Below, in pieces: positions 44,030 to 56,008 of a stretch of 64,000 nt of DNA. The notes under the pieces are model-generated. The model was not told where the DNA came from and did not search any database. It worked only from the letters and a program-made list of their open reading frames with translations. Made by a program: the position numbers and the translations under genes. The stretch is taken from positions 496,001 to 560,000 of the forward strand of contig JAFEDU010000002.1 in assembly GCA_018241425.1 (NCBI GenBank), written 5' to 3'. Positions within the stretch are counted from its first letter, which is position 1, and each line of letters starts with the position of its first letter. Source of the DNA: Pseudomonadota bacterium (lineage in GTDB: Bacteria > Pseudomonadota > Gammaproteobacteria > Steroidobacterales > Steroidobacteraceae).

Positions 44030-44633
44030 GCGGACTGCGGGCAAGCATAGCAGCCCTCGCCGGGCTCGCCGTCGCGTGCGGCACGGCTGCTGGGGAGGAG
44101 AATTATCCCGAGCCGCCGCCCACGTTCCTCTCGGCGGGGCCTGCGGGGGCGATCACGCCCTCCAACCGGGGGGCGGACGCAGCGCACCTTCGTGTTGCCG
44201 GACATCGAGACCCAGTGTCACAACTGGCTCTACGTGAGCGGCACCGACCTTCTGGGCGTCTGCGGCTGGAACCACGGCGGCGACAAGGCGGGCGCGGCGA
44301 TCGCCTGCGACTTCACCGAGCGCCTGCAGGACGATTCCCGGCAGCTCGGCCCGCTGCCGCACGTCGAGCCCGCCGTGCGCCTGAAGCTCTTCATTTAGCA
44401 GCGGCTGGCCATGTTCTTGCCCGGTGCCCGCGGGGCCTGCCCGGGTTCGACGCCCGTCCGGGGATCCCGGACCCCTGCGCGGAGCTGACTGCGGGTATAG
44501 GTGATCCGGCCGCTGCGCCGCGGGCCTGGACGAAGTTCGTTCGCAACTGCACGGTGATGCCGCCGCCAGCCCCTTCACCGCGCAGCGGGTGCAGACGAGC
44601 TGGATGGTCGCGGTTCTTTACAAGATCCGCTGA
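44030..44633 (+). pseudogene. Degraded gene of an unknown lipoprotein-like protein
   Basis: Coding-like sequence is split over all three frames. A signal or lipobox-like start (AALAGLAVACGTAAG, near 44045) is followed by ENYPEPPPTFLSAGPAGA. A second frame has ETQCHNWLYVSGTDLLGVCG, then WNHGGDKAGAAIACDFTERL (44195-44398). The first frame returns with PAAAPRAWTKFVRNCTVMP (about 44508-44564). A third frame closes with TAQRVQTSWMVAVLYKIR and stops at 44633. At least three frameshifts are needed, so this is a pseudogene rather than one sequencing error. I cannot name the parent family. Confidence 0.55.
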
Positions 44634-44643
44634 CGCAGCCGGT

Positions 44644-46071
44644 TCAGGCGCGCTCACCGCCCTTGGTGCTCACCTTGGCCGCGGCACCCTGCGTCGTCGG
44701 CGCACGGGCGAGCGCGGCACGCTCGCGCACGCGCGCGATGAACGCACGCCGTTCCTTCAGTCCGCGCAGCGCGCCCATGAAGAGCGTGGTCAGCGTGACG
44801 ATCCCGAGCGGCGGCGGGTTTATGGCGACCCGCAGCGAACGTGCGTAGTCGAGCACCAGCCCCGGGGTCCAGGCCATGGAGCGGGCGTGCTTGCGCAGCT
44901 GCGCCGCCACCCACAGTTCCGGATTACAGAGCGAGCTCAGGAAGGCCGCGATGCTGGGGCCCTTGTGCCCAAGGGTGCCCTCGAGTGAGGCTTCGAGCGC
45001 CGAGGCGACGGTGCTGGAGCAGTTGCGGTTGGTGAGGTTGTAGGTTGTGTCCTGGCTGTAGACCTTCCAGAAGGCGCGCAGGCGCGCGCGGTCGTAGCGC
45101 TCGAAGTGCACCTGGGCGGTGGACTCGCACCAGGCATGGGATTCGAACGCGTAGCTCGGCTGGAAGCGGCCCGCCACGTTGTTGTCCTGGGTGGCCCGCA
45201 GCAGCTGCCGGAAATCATCCGGGGAGTGGTCGATTTCCTGGTCGGGGTAGTGGCTGATGTACAGGTCGGGGTTTACCTCCAGGGCCGCGTGCCCGGTGGA
45301 GATGACGCCCTGCCCATCCACCGCGGCGATGTAGCGGTCGACGAGCGGCTGCGGCAGTACGTCCTTGGCCGAACCCACCGGGGTCCACACGTGGATCGTG
45401 AGGGGCTTCTCGGGCCGCACCGGACCTTCGTGCGCGTGCAGGGCATCCGCTGGCGGCATCACGATGTCGCGGCCGGAGACCACGCCGCGCGAAAACAACA
45501 GCGAGAGAATCGTGCCCTTGGGCAGGCGGCGCAGGCGCAGGGCCATCAGTACGGCGCCCACCCCCGACATGAGCATGCCGGCCCCGATGCAATAGGGGAT
45601 GGTCCCGATATAGACGAGCGGGTGGGGCAGGAAGATCAGCACCGCCGAGGCGAGCTCGAACAGTCCCATCCCGAGTGACACCCGCCAGTGAGGAAAGCGC
45701 ACGACCCACGCCGCACTGATGCGCAGCAAGCCGTCGACCAGGAAGATGCCGCCGAAGATGAAGGCCACCATCACGTCCGTGACCGGGTGCGGGTCGATGA
45801 TCAGCACCCCGACAATCAGGAAGATCACGCCGCGGGTCTTGCGCAGCACCGTCTGGGTCCCGAGGTTCGAGGTCGTGGCCGCGAGGGTGACCAGGGCCTC
45901 GACGATCAGGAAGTAGCCGAAGAAATGGTAGGGGAACCAGATCGCGCCGTCGAAGGCGTCGTACACGAGCGCGAGCCCAATGGCGGCCCACGCCGCGCCG
46001 ATGGCGGCGAGCGTCTTCCAGTGCGAGCGGATGAATTCGGGGCCGAGCAGCAGCAGCGCCAGGCGGATCAT
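44644..46071 (-). CDS. HdeD-like membrane domain fused to a permuted papain-like (His-then-Cys) domain
   Basis: The 475-residue protein has about six membrane helices in its first 180 residues, arranged as in DUF308/HdeD proteins (GVIFLIVGVLIIDPHPVTDV, FIFGGIFLVDGLLRISAAW). After a linker comes a soluble domain with GQGVISTGHAALEVNPDLY (H261), WCESTAQVHFERYD and TYNLTNRNCSSTVASALEA (C351). His before Cys is the order of circularly permuted NlpC/P60 or LRAT-like papain folds. This suggests a membrane-anchored thiol hydrolase or acyltransferase. Side and substrate are unknown. Confidence 0.72.
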   Translation of the reverse strand: MIRLALLLLGPEFIRSHWKTLAAIGAAWAAIGLALVYDAFDGAIWFPYHFFGYFLIVEALVTLAATTSNLGTQTVLRKTRGVIFLIVGVLIIDPHPVTDVMVAFIFGGIFLVDGLLRISAAWVVRFPHWRVSLGMGLFELASAVLIFLPHPLVYIGTIPYCIGAGMLMSGVGAVLMALRLRRLPKGTILSLLFSRGVVSGRDIVMPPADALHAHEGPVRPEKPLTIHVWTPVGSAKDVLPQPLVDRYIAAVDGQGVISTGHAALEVNPDLYISHYPDQEIDHSPDDFRQLLRATQDNNVAGRFQPSYAFESHAWCESTAQVHFERYDRARLRAFWKVYSQDTTYNLTNRNCSSTVASALEASLEGTLGHKGPSIAAFLSSLCNPELWVAAQLRKHARSMAWTPGLVLDYARSLRVAINPPPLGIVTLTTLFMGALRGLKERRAFIARVRERAALARAPTTQGAAAKVSTKGGERA

Positions 46072-46154
46072 CTTCGGTAGCGTCCTTGTCGCCCCTCGTT
46101 CCCGGGGCGTCGGCTATTGTCGGGTTTTCCGGCGCGAATTGGAAAGGGCGGCCG

Positions 46155-47318
46155 CTAGGTCGGGCGGCGCGAGAGCGCCATGTAGGCGGCGAACAGCGCG
46201 CAGCCTACGGCCACGAACACCGGGAGCCCGAAGCGCGCGCTGTGCCTCATGGCGATGCCGGCGGCGGCCGGTCCCACCAGCGCGCCGGCGCCCCAGGCAA
46301 ACCCCATTGCCCCGTAGATGCCGACGAGTTCCCCGCCGCGGAAGCGTTCCCCAACCATGGCGAGCATGACGGTGTAGATCCCCACGAACAACCCGCCCCA
46401 CACGAAGATGACCCCATAGGTCAGGGGCACGCTGTGCAGCGCGAACGGCCATACCAGCGCCCCGGCGGCGGACAGCACGGCGAGCGTGAGTGCCAGCGCG
46501 CGGCGGCTGACCCGATCGGCGATCCACCCAATCGGGATCTGCAGGACGATCGCCCCGAGCATCAGCGTCGAGATCAGGCGCATCGCGCCGTGCTCGGACC
46601 AGCCCTGGCCGGCGGCGTAGAGCGCGATGAAGGAGAGTCCGGCGGTCTCGATCGCGGCGTTGAGCACCGTCGTTGCCATGGCGATCGGCGCGAGGCGCAT
46701 GTAGCGCACCGGGTTCGCGCCGGTGGCCTCGAAGCGCGGCGGGGCGAGCACGCCGGGCAGGATCACGAACAGGCATGCGCCGGCGGCGATGGCTGCGCCC
46801 ACGAAGTAGGCCCCGCGGTTGGTGCCGATCCAGGACAGCACGCCCGGCCCGCACACCATGCCGAGCGAGAGGGCGGCGGTGTAGACCGCCATAGTACGGC
46901 CGCGCGTCGCCTCGGTGCTGAGCTCGTTGGTCCAGGTCTCGGTCATGACGAAGAGCGCCTCGGCTCCGATGCCGAGCAGGAGCCGCAACGGGAACCACCA
47001 ATACACCGAGGGCGCGAACGGAAAGAGCGCGAGCACCGCGGCACTCAGCAGGAGTGCCCAGAAGGTGAGCTGCCGGGCGCCGGCGGCGGCCGCGAGCCGC
47101 GGCATGAAGGGGGCGATCAGGAGCACCCCAACCGCGTGCATGGCGGCGTTGAGGCCGATGAATGTCTCGGAATAGCCGCGTGCGTCCAGGTCGAGTGCGA
47201 TCAGCGGCGCCGACAGGCTGTAGGTAAGGCCAAAGACCGTGGCGGCGGCAATCACCGCGCCGGTGGACAGCAGTCTGCGGGACGTGGACACGGGGGTCGT
47301 GGGTGGCGCGGTGCTCAT
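46155..47318 (-). CDS. MFS transporter
   Basis: The 387-residue membrane protein has twelve predicted helices and the loop motif RGRTMAVYTAALSLG in the middle, as in drug/metabolite MFS exporters (YcaD/UhpC-like layout). The first half contains TMVFGL-type and FIGLNAAMHAVGVLLIAPF segments. The transported compound is unknown. It lies between the HdeD fusion and the acyltransferase gene on the same strand. Confidence 0.92.
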   Translation of the reverse strand: MSTAPPTTPVSTSRRLLSTGAVIAAATVFGLTYSLSAPLIALDLDARGYSETFIGLNAAMHAVGVLLIAPFMPRLAAAAGARQLTFWALLLSAAVLALFPFAPSVYWWFPLRLLLGIGAEALFVMTETWTNELSTEATRGRTMAVYTAALSLGMVCGPGVLSWIGTNRGAYFVGAAIAAGACLFVILPGVLAPPRFEATGANPVRYMRLAPIAMATTVLNAAIETAGLSFIALYAAGQGWSEHGAMRLISTLMLGAIVLQIPIGWIADRVSRRALALTLAVLSAAGALVWPFALHSVPLTYGVIFVWGGLFVGIYTVMLAMVGERFRGGELVGIYGAMGFAWGAGALVGPAAAGIAMRHSARFGLPVFVAVGCALFAAYMALSRRPT

Positions 47319-47369
47319 TCGCGGCGCGGCGGATTTGTTATTGCGGATGCGGGCGAGGTAGCACGAATA

Positions 47370-48452
47370 TTATGCAAATCCGTGGTGCGCGCTGTACACC
47401 GGATGCAAGGCGTGCCGCTTGTGCGCTAGGAACGGCCGCTCCACGTAGCGCCATGACAGGGATGCCACGATGACCCCGAGCACCAGCACCATCGCCAACC
47501 CTGCCCAGCCGGCCAGAGCTCCGAGTTGCTGCACGAGAAGTAGCACCAGGCCGTGATAGAGGTACAGGCCGTAGGAGACGTCGCGCTCCCGCAGTAGCCG
47601 CCGGGCGAGGTTCGGTACCGTGAAGGCGAACGAGAGCGTGGTGGCGGCCAGAAGCAGCAGACACACGGGGTTGAGCCAGACGGTTCCCGCAGTGATGGGG
47701 ACCCTCAGTCGCCAGAAAACCAGGCACGCGCCGAGGTAGGCCGCGAGCCACCATGTGGCGTGGCCGGCGAGGTAAGGCCGCAGCCGCGGCCAGCCAAGTT
47801 GCATCAGTACGCCGACCAGGAACATCCACAGGTACGGCACGAGCGTGGTCAGAAGAACAACCTGGCCGTCACTCAACACCCGCAGTCCCGTGAGGTGATA
47901 CTGGATCGCGAAGCTCGCGAGAAAGAGCACGACCAGCAGTGCGCGCGACCGGAGGTTCGCGATCTGCGCAAGGCAGAGAGCGGCCGGCAGCACGAGGTAG
48001 AACTCCAGCTCCACGGCGATCGTCCAAAGGCCCATGCCGAGGTAAACCCAACCCGCGGGCAGCGGCGCGCCTTGTCCCTGGAACAGCGTCATCTGGCCGA
48101 ACCACCACAAGAGCCAGTCCCGCGTCGTGAGGGTGGACGCCGTCACTCCGGTGGCAAGGATCACTGCGAGGGCTGCGACCAGGTGCACCCACAGCGCGGG
48201 GAAGATGCGCAGGCAGCGATTGCGCAGATAGTTGCGCAGGTCGGGCGAGCACCCATAGGACTGCGCCAGCAGAAATCCGCTGACGATAAAGAAGATCGGC
48301 ACGCCGGGTAGCAGGCCCAGCATGCGAACCAGAACCGCGTACCACGGGGCGGTCGACGGCCTGAAGAATTCGAGTGAATGCGTGGCCGCGACCTGCAGCG
48401 CCGCCAGCAGCCTGATCAGGTCGAAATTGTTGACGCGCCAGTCGGCGGCCAT
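47370..48452 (-). CDS. Acyltransferase 3 family (OafA/YrhL-like) membrane protein
   Basis: The 360-residue protein has about ten helices. Near the N-terminus NNFDLIRLLAALQVAATHSL contains the conserved Arg and His of acyltransferase-3 enzymes; FFIVSGFLLAQSYG is the matching second motif. Such enzymes O-acetylate or O-acylate surface sugars, peptidoglycan or lipids. No glycan biosynthesis genes are near, so the acceptor is unknown. Confidence 0.92.
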   Translation of the reverse strand: MAADWRVNNFDLIRLLAALQVAATHSLEFFRPSTAPWYAVLVRMLGLLPGVPIFFIVSGFLLAQSYGCSPDLRNYLRNRCLRIFPALWVHLVAALAVILATGVTASTLTTRDWLLWWFGQMTLFQGQGAPLPAGWVYLGMGLWTIAVELEFYLVLPAALCLAQIANLRSRALLVVLFLASFAIQYHLTGLRVLSDGQVVLLTTLVPYLWMFLVGVLMQLGWPRLRPYLAGHATWWLAAYLGACLVFWRLRVPITAGTVWLNPVCLLLLAATTLSFAFTVPNLARRLLRERDVSYGLYLYHGLVLLLVQQLGALAGWAGLAMVLVLGVIVASLSWRYVERPFLAHKRHALHPVYSAHHGFA

Positions 48453-48593
48453 CCCCGGTGTCTCGTTTGTTCAGCGCCCGTGCCCCGCGTGCTACGGCCT
48501 CTCGGCGCGGCAGGGGCGAGGGAGCCTACCACGGTGGACTTCAGCCGATCCCACCCCCGACAATGCGGCCCGCCGAACCTCCGCGAGAGCTGC

Positions 48594-49247
48594 GTGTCCG
48601 AACCTGTTCCCACTGTGAACACAGCGCCTCCATGGCGCGTGCACCGACTCGTGCGGCGCGCCGATCTCGCCGGCACGTTCGTCTTCGCTTTCCAGGGCGC
48701 GTTGGCTGCCATCGCAGGTCATCTCGATCTCTTCGGAGACCTGGTGCTCGCATTTGCGACGGCCTTGGGCGGCGGCGTCATCCGTGACGTGCTGATGGGA
48801 GACCTGCCGCCGAGTGCGTTGCGTGACTGGGCCTATCCGACGACGGCGTTCGTCGCCGGGGCACTGGTGTTCGCCCTGGAGGGCCACGCCGCGGTGCCGC
48901 GGCACCTGCTCCTGACGCTGGATGCCGCCGGGTTGTCCCTGTTCGCGGTCGCCGGCACCCAGAAAGCGCTCGAGGCGCGCATCCATCCGCTGAGCGCGGT
49001 ATTGCTCGGGACCATCACGGCCGTCGGCGGCGGCACGATCCGCGACGTGCTGCTGACGCAGGTGCCGGCGATCCTCAGGGTCGACGTCTATGCAACCGCC
49101 GCGCTCCTGGGAGCGCTCGTGCTCGTGGTCGCGCGCCGCGCCGGGGCGCCGCCGGCGGTGGCCGCCCTGTGCGGGGGCGTCGCGTGCTTCGCGCTACGCA
49201 TGGCAGCGATCGCCAACCACTGGCAGCTGCCCGGCTCGAGCGCCTGA
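48594..49247 (+). CDS. TRIC/UPF0126-family cation channel protein
   Basis: The 217-residue protein has two similar halves of three helices. Each carries the family signature GGGVIRDVLMG (first half) and GGGTIRDVLL (second half). Family members are trimeric cation channels; a glycine-transport role has also been suggested. The start is uncertain: GTG codons at 48594, 48615 and 48639 are all in frame, and I chose 48594 for its GAGAG upstream and family length. Confidence 0.87.
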   Translation: MSEPVPTVNTAPPWRVHRLVRRADLAGTFVFAFQGALAAIAGHLDLFGDLVLAFATALGGGVIRDVLMGDLPPSALRDWAYPTTAFVAGALVFALEGHAAVPRHLLLTLDAAGLSLFAVAGTQKALEARIHPLSAVLLGTITAVGGGTIRDVLLTQVPAILRVDVYATAALLGALVLVVARRAGAPPAVAALCGGVACFALRMAAIANHWQLPGSSA

Positions 49248-49254
49248 GCGGCGG

Positions 49255-50207
49255 TCAGCGCAGCGTCCAGGGCTCCTGCGTGCCCTGGCCCTGTGCGAAG
49301 TGCTGGGCAAGGAACGCCTCGCCGCTCTCGAGCACGAAGTAGCGGAACGCCTCGGCGGCGGGCGAGAGGGTCTTGGCGAGGTTGTTGACCACGTGCCAGC
49401 GCCGCATCACCGGCAGGCCCTCGGTCTCGGGGGAGGCGATGAGGTTGTGATCGAGCTCCAGGCCCACGGTGTGCAGCGAGAGCAGCGCCACGCCCATGCC
49501 GGCCATCACGGCCTGCTTGATGGCCTCGTTGCTCGACATCTGCATGACCACCTGGGGCCGCATCTGGAAGGCCTCCATGTACTCATCCAGCGCCGCGCGC
49601 GTGCCCGAGCCGGGTTCGCGGACGATGAACCCCTCGTTCTGCAGCGCACGCGCCGGTACTTTCTCGGCGCGCGCGAACGGGTGCTCTATGGAGGTGACCA
49701 GCACGTGCGGATGCATGGCGAAGGGCTCGGCGCGCGAGGGCCAGTTCTTCGGCGGACGCCCCATGATCGCGAGCTCAACCATGCCCTCGCGCATCAGGCC
49801 CACGATCTCGTCGCGGTTATTGGCGACCTGCAGCCGGATTTCAACTCCGGGGTGCTCGTCGCGGAAGCGCGCCATGAGTCGCGGCAGGAAGTACTTCGCC
49901 GTGCTCACCATCGCCACATCGAGCACGCCCGTCTTCAGTCCCCGAAAGCGCGCCACCATGTCCTCGGCATCGCGCATCGCGGCGAGCACACGCTGGGTGT
50001 AGGCGAGCACGTATTCGCCGACCATCGTCAGGGACACCTTGCGGCTCGAGCGGTCGAAGACCGGCAGCCCCACCTCCGCCTCGAGCTCCTTGATCTGCAT
50101 CGAGACAGCCGGGGCGGTCAGGCCCAACTCCTCGGCTGCGCGGGCGAAGCTCAGGTGGCGGGCAACTGCCGAGAAGACCCTCAATTGGCGCAGCGTGGCG
50201 TTCTTCA

Positions 50208-50208
<1 letters not shown>
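49255..50208 (-). CDS. cbbR: LysR-type regulator of the Calvin-cycle operon
   Basis: The 317-residue protein has the N-terminal winged HTH (TLRQLRVFSAVARHLSFARA, then LTAPAVSMQIKELEAEVGLP) and a periplasmic-binding-like effector domain. It is divergent from cbbL, the standard cbbR position, and the intergenic region has LysR-type sites. CbbR proteins activate cbb genes in response to RuBP, NADPH or other metabolites. A Pro/Ala-poor C-terminus ends in GQGTQEPWTLR. Confidence 0.93.
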
Positions 50209-51791
<1,583 letters not shown>

Positions 51792-51811
51792 CCCACGCGG
51801 AGTATCCCAAC

Positions 51812-52258
51812 ATGATGACCAATCCGACCGGACGCATCACGCAGGGGCAGTTCAGCTTCCTGCCCGACCTCACCGACGCGGAAATCACGGCGCAGATCGA
51901 GTACGGACTCAAGCGCGGTTACGCCTGGAGCGTGGAGTACACGGACGACCCGCACCCGCGCAACACCTACTGGGAGATGTTCGGCATGCCGATGTTCGAC
52001 CTCAAGGACGCCGCCGGCGTGCTACTGGAAATGAACAACTGCCGCAAGACCTTCCCGGAGCATTACATCCGCCTGATGGCGTTCGACTCGACGCGCAACA
52101 TCGAGAGCATCGCGATGAGCTTCATCGTCAACCGGCCTGCCCGGGAGCCGGGCTTCGCGCTGGAGCGCCAGGAGAGCCACGGCCGCAACATCCGCTACAC
52201 GGTCCGCAGCTACGTCACGGATGCGCCGGAGGGCGAGCGCGGCAACGGCAAGGCCTGA
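51812..52258 (+). CDS. cbbS: Rubisco small subunit, red-type
   Basis: The 148-residue protein starts at ATG 51812 (a second ATG at 51815) with a GGAG site. It contains [20 protein letters not shown] and [20 protein letters not shown], typical of red-type small subunits. The extended C-terminus (about 30 residues, with [15 protein letters not shown]) forms the central beta-barrel of red-type Rubisco. It follows cbbL after 20 bases. Confidence 0.97.
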   Translation: MMTNPTGRITQGQFSFLPDLTDAEITAQIEYGLKRGYAWSVEYTDDPHPRNTYWEMFGMPMFDLKDAAGVLLEMNNCRKTFPEHYIRLMAFDSTRNIESIAMSFIVNRPAREPGFALERQESHGRNIRYTVRSYVTDAPEGERGNGKA

Positions 52259-52306
52259 GCCTTAGGCCGCGCGCCTGCAGAAGGAACTCAAGGGGAGAGT
52301 TGCGCA

Positions 52307-53005
52307 ATGTACGCCATCGCACCGTCGATTCTGTCCGCGGATTTCGCGCGCCTTGGGGAGGAGGTCAAGCGCGTAATTGCTGCGGGCGCTGACTGGATCC
52401 ATTTCGACGTGATGGACAACCATTACGTCCCGAACCTCACCATCGGGCCCGCCGTCGCTGCGGCCCTGAAGCCGTACCTCGGGCGGCCGCAGGGCGGCCG
52501 TGCGCTCCTGGACGTGCACCTCATGGTGGAGCCGGTGGACGCACTCGCGGAGTCCTTCGCCGCCGCCGGCGCCGATCTCATCAGCTTTCACCCCGAGGCT
52601 TCGCGGCATGTCGACCGCACGCTGCAGCTGATCAAGTCAAAGGGGTGCCAGACGGGCCTCGCCTTCAACCCGGCGACCCCGCTCGACGTGCTCGAGTACG
52701 TGATCGACAAGATCGACCTCATCCTCATCATGAGCGTCAACCCCGGGTTCGGCGGCCAGAGCTTCATCGACTCGGCGCTGCGCAAGATAGAGAAGGCACG
52801 CGCGCTGATCGAGGCCAGCGGCCGACCCATCCGCCTGGAGGTCGACGGCGGCATCAAGGTGCAGAACATCCAGCAGGCCGCCGCAGCCGGCGCCGATACG
52901 TTCGTTGCTGGCAGCGCGATCTTCGGCTGTGCGGACTACCAGGCGGTCATCGATGCGATGCGGCATGAGCTGCGCTGCCTGGGTCCCGTGAGCAAGGTGG
53001 CTTGA
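52307..53005 (+). CDS. rpe: Ribulose-phosphate 3-epimerase
   Basis: The 232-residue TIM-barrel enzyme shows [36 protein letters not shown] (metal-binding His and Asp), [17 protein letters not shown] [14 protein letters not shown] and VDGGIKVQN. It interconverts ribulose-5-phosphate and xylulose-5-phosphate, feeding RuBP regeneration. It lies between cbbS and cbbX, a position seen in some cbb operons. GGGGAG upstream serves as ribosome-binding site. Confidence 0.97.
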   Translation: MYAIAPSILSADFARLGEEVKRVIAAGADWIHFDVMDNHYVPNLTIGPAVAAALKPYLGRPQGGRALLDVHLMVEPVDALAESFAAAGADLISFHPEASRHVDRTLQLIKSKGCQTGLAFNPATPLDVLEYVIDKIDLILIMSVNPGFGGQSFIDSALRKIEKARALIEASGRPIRLEVDGGIKVQNIQQAAAAGADTFVAGSAIFGCADYQAVIDAMRHELRCLGPVSKVA

Positions 53006-53010
53006 GGCGC

Positions 53011-53979
53011 ATGGGAAGCCCGCTCTATTCGATCCCGGGAAGCACCCCGCCTGCGGCGGATGCCACGGCAGCCGCAGAGGCGCCGCCGCAGGCGGGGCAA
53101 GGCGCGCGCACCGTCGGGGAGGTGCTCGCCCAGAGCCAGGCGGGGGCGGTCATGGACGAGCTCGACCGCGACCTCGTGGGCCTGATCCCGGTCAAGACCC
53201 GCATCCGCGACATCGCGGCGCTCCTGGTCATCGACAAGCTGCGCATGAACCTCGGGCTGCAGGCCCAGGCCCCGAGCCTGCACATGTGTTTCACCGGCAA
53301 TCCCGGCACGGGCAAGACCACCGTGGCGCTGCGCATGGCGGAGATACTCCACCGCTTGGGGTACGTCCGCAAAGGACACCTGGTCGCGGTCACGCGCGAT
53401 GACCTCGTGGGCCAGTACATCGGACACACCGCGCCGAAGACCAAGGAAGTGCTGAAGCGCGCCATGGGCGGGGTGCTGTTCATCGACGAGGCCTATTACC
53501 TGTACCGCCCGGAGAACGAGCGCGACTACGGGCAGGAGGCGATCGAGATCCTGCTCCAGGTGATGGAGAACCAGCGCGATGATCTGGTTGTCATCCTGGC
53601 CGGCTACAAGGACCGGATGGACACTTTCTTCCGCTCCAACCCCGGCATGAGCTCGCGCATCGCGCATCACCTGGACTTCCCGGACTACAGCGAGGCGGAC
53701 CTGCTGCGCATCGCCGACAAGCTCCTCGGCCAGGCCAACTACCGCTTCGCGCCCGGGGCGCGCGAGGCCTTCGAGGAGTACGTGGGCCATCGCATCCGCC
53801 AGCCGCACTTCGCCAACGCCAGGAGCGTCCGCAACGCGCTCGAGCGCGCGCGCCTGCGCCAGGCCAGCCGCCTGTTCGAGGACAAGGACCGCGAGTTCAC
53901 GGCCGAGGATCTGACCACCATCGCCGCCTCCGACATCCTGGCCAGCCGCGTCTTCCAGGCTGCCCAGAAGAACCATTAA
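53011..53979 (+). CDS. cbbX: CbbX, red-type Rubisco activase
   Basis: The 322-residue AAA+ protein has Walker A ([20 protein letters not shown]), the pore-loop region [18 protein letters not shown], Walker [17 protein letters not shown] and sensor [16 protein letters not shown]. CbbX uses ATP to pull the large-subunit C-terminus and release inhibitory sugar phosphates from red-type Rubisco. ATG 53011 gives the family length; a TTG at 53002 would add three residues and overlap rpe. Confidence 0.97.
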   Translation: MGSPLYSIPGSTPPAADATAAAEAPPQAGQGARTVGEVLAQSQAGAVMDELDRDLVGLIPVKTRIRDIAALLVIDKLRMNLGLQAQAPSLHMCFTGNPGTGKTTVALRMAEILHRLGYVRKGHLVAVTRDDLVGQYIGHTAPKTKEVLKRAMGGVLFIDEAYYLYRPENERDYGQEAIEILLQVMENQRDDLVVILAGYKDRMDTFFRSNPGMSSRIAHHLDFPDYSEADLLRIADKLLGQANYRFAPGAREAFEEYVGHRIRQPHFANARSVRNALERARLRQASRLFEDKDREFTAEDLTTIAASDILASRVFQAAQKNH

Positions 53980-53991
53980 TAAGGAATCCCC

Positions 53992-55089
53992 ATGCACCTC
54001 GGGCGCACCACACTGTCGAAGTTCCTCATCCAGCAGCTGAACGGCATCCCCGACTCGCAGGACCTCGGGGCGCTGCTGGTCGACGTGGCCGCCGCGGTCA
54101 AGGCGATCTCGGCCATGACGGCCAAGGGGGCGCTCGGGGGGTACCTGGGCGAGCACGGCGGACGTAACGTCCAGGGCGAGGTACAGCAGAAGCTCGATGT
54201 CCTCGCCCACGACGTCATGGTACGCAGCTGCGAATGGGGCGGACTCATCGCCGGCATGGTCTCCGAGGAGCTCGAGGATCCGTACGCGCTGCCGGCCGAG
54301 TACGCGCGCGGTCGCTATCTCCTGGTATTCGACCCCCTGGATGGATCTTCCAACACCGATGTCAACGTGTCGGTGGGGACGATCTTCTCCGTCCTGCGCC
54401 ACGACCGGGAGGAGGCGCCGGCCGCACCCGACTACCTGCAGCCGGGGGTGAAGCAGGTGGCCGCCGGCTACGCCATCTACGGGCCGGCCACCATGCTCGT
54501 GATCACGGTCGGCAAGGGGACGCACGGTTTCACGCTGGACCGGGAGATCGGTAACTTCATCCTCACGCACCCGGACCTGCAGATCCCGGCCGACACCAGC
54601 GAATTCGCGATCAACACCTCCAACGCCCGTTTCTGGGAGCCGCCGGTGCACCGCTATGTGAGCGAGTGCCAGGCCGGAAAGAGCGGCGTGCGCAGCCGCG
54701 ATTTCAACATGCGCTGGATCGCCTCGCTGGTCGCCGAGGTGCACCGCATCCTCATGCGGGGCGGGGTATTCATGTACCCGAAGGACTCCAAGGACCTCAC
54801 CCGCCCCGGGCGGCTGCGCCTCTTATATGAGGCCAATCCCATCAGCATGCTGGTTGAGCAGGCAGGTGGCCGGGCGAGCACCGGCAGCGCCCGCCTCATG
54901 GAGGTCAAACCCGAAAGCCTGCACCAGCGCGTGCCGCTCATACTGGGCTCGCGCAACGAGGTCGAGCGCATCGAGCGCTACCACGCCGAGTGGGCGAGCG
55001 GCGCAGACCGGCCCTTCAGCTCGCCGCTCTTCAACGAGCGCTCGCTGTTCAGGCCCGAGGCGCGGATGTACGAGCAGTCGCTCCTCTAG
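53992..55089 (+). CDS. fbp: Class 1 fructose-1,6-bisphosphatase
   Basis: The 365-residue enzyme has the metal and substrate motif [30 protein letters not shown] and the C-terminal [20 protein letters not shown]. It hydrolyses fructose-1,6-bisphosphate, and in Calvin-cycle operons often also sedoheptulose-1,7-bisphosphate. An AGGAA site lies 12 bases after the cbbX stop. Confidence 0.97.
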   Translation: MHLGRTTLSKFLIQQLNGIPDSQDLGALLVDVAAAVKAISAMTAKGALGGYLGEHGGRNVQGEVQQKLDVLAHDVMVRSCEWGGLIAGMVSEELEDPYALPAEYARGRYLLVFDPLDGSSNTDVNVSVGTIFSVLRHDREEAPAAPDYLQPGVKQVAAGYAIYGPATMLVITVGKGTHGFTLDREIGNFILTHPDLQIPADTSEFAINTSNARFWEPPVHRYVSECQAGKSGVRSRDFNMRWIASLVAEVHRILMRGGVFMYPKDSKDLTRPGRLRLLYEANPISMLVEQAGGRASTGSARLMEVKPESLHQRVPLILGSRNEVERIERYHAEWASGADRPFSSPLFNERSLFRPEARMYEQSLL

Positions 55090-55116
55090 AAGTCGCTCTC
55101 CCGGAACTCAATCATC

Positions 55117-55992
55117 ATGTCGATACGCCATCCCGTCATCGCGGTGACCGGCTCCTCCGGGGCTGGCACTACCACCGTCATGAAGGCCTTCGCGCACATC
55201 TTCCGTCGCGAGGGCATCAAGGCCCAGGTCATCGAGGGTGACTCGTTCCACCGCTACAGCCGCAAAGAGATGCGTGAGCGCGTCGCGCAGGCCGATCGCG
55301 GCCAGGCACCCCCAATCAGCCACTTCGGCCCTGAGGCCAACCTGCTCGGTGAACTCGCAGCGACCTTCGAGGAGTACGGGGTCACCGGACGAGGCCAGGT
55401 GCGGCGCTACGTGCATGACGAGGCGGAGTCCAAAGAGCTCAAGACCGACCCCGGCCATTTCACCGAATGGCAGCCGATGGCAGAAAGCAGCGACCTGCTC
55501 TTCTACGAAGGGCTGCACGGAGGCTACGTGGGGGAGGGGGTAGACGTTGCGCGCCACGTGGATCTGCTGGTAGGCGTGGTGCCTATCATCAACCTCGAGT
55601 GGATCCAGAAGCTGCACCGCGACCGCACCCACCGCGGTTACAGCCAGGACGCGGTGGTCGACACGATCCTGCGGCGCATGCCGGACTACGTGAACCACAT
55701 CTGTCCGCAGTTCAGCCGCACGCACGTGAACTTTCAGCGAGTGCCGACAGTGGACACCAGCAACCCCTTCATCGCCAATGACATCCCGAGCGCCGATGAG
55801 TCGATGGTGGTGATCCGGTTCGCGAATCCCAAGGGCATCGACTTCCAGTACCTGGTCTCGATGCTGCACCACTCCTGGATGAGTCGCCCGAACAACATCG
55901 TCGTTCCCGGCGGCCAGATGGGACTCGCGATGCAGTTCATATTCACCCCGATGATACTCAGGCTCATCGACATGAAACGCCGCGCCCAGTAA
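55117..55992 (+). CDS. prk: Phosphoribulokinase
   Basis: The 291-residue kinase has the P-loop [33 protein letters not shown] and [20 protein letters not shown], as in bacterial (octameric) phosphoribulokinases. It makes ribulose-1,5-bisphosphate from ribulose-5-phosphate and ATP. Bacterial prk enzymes are activated by NADH and inhibited by AMP. It lies 27 bases after fbp. Confidence 0.97.
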   Translation: MSIRHPVIAVTGSSGAGTTTVMKAFAHIFRREGIKAQVIEGDSFHRYSRKEMRERVAQADRGQAPPISHFGPEANLLGELAATFEEYGVTGRGQVRRYVHDEAESKELKTDPGHFTEWQPMAESSDLLFYEGLHGGYVGEGVDVARHVDLLVGVVPIINLEWIQKLHRDRTHRGYSQDAVVDTILRRMPDYVNHICPQFSRTHVNFQRVPTVDTSNPFIANDIPSADESMVVIRFANPKGIDFQYLVSMLHHSWMSRPNNIVVPGGQMGLAMQFIFTPMILRLIDMKRRAQ

Positions 55993-56008
55993 GGAGACCC
56001 AAGCGCGC

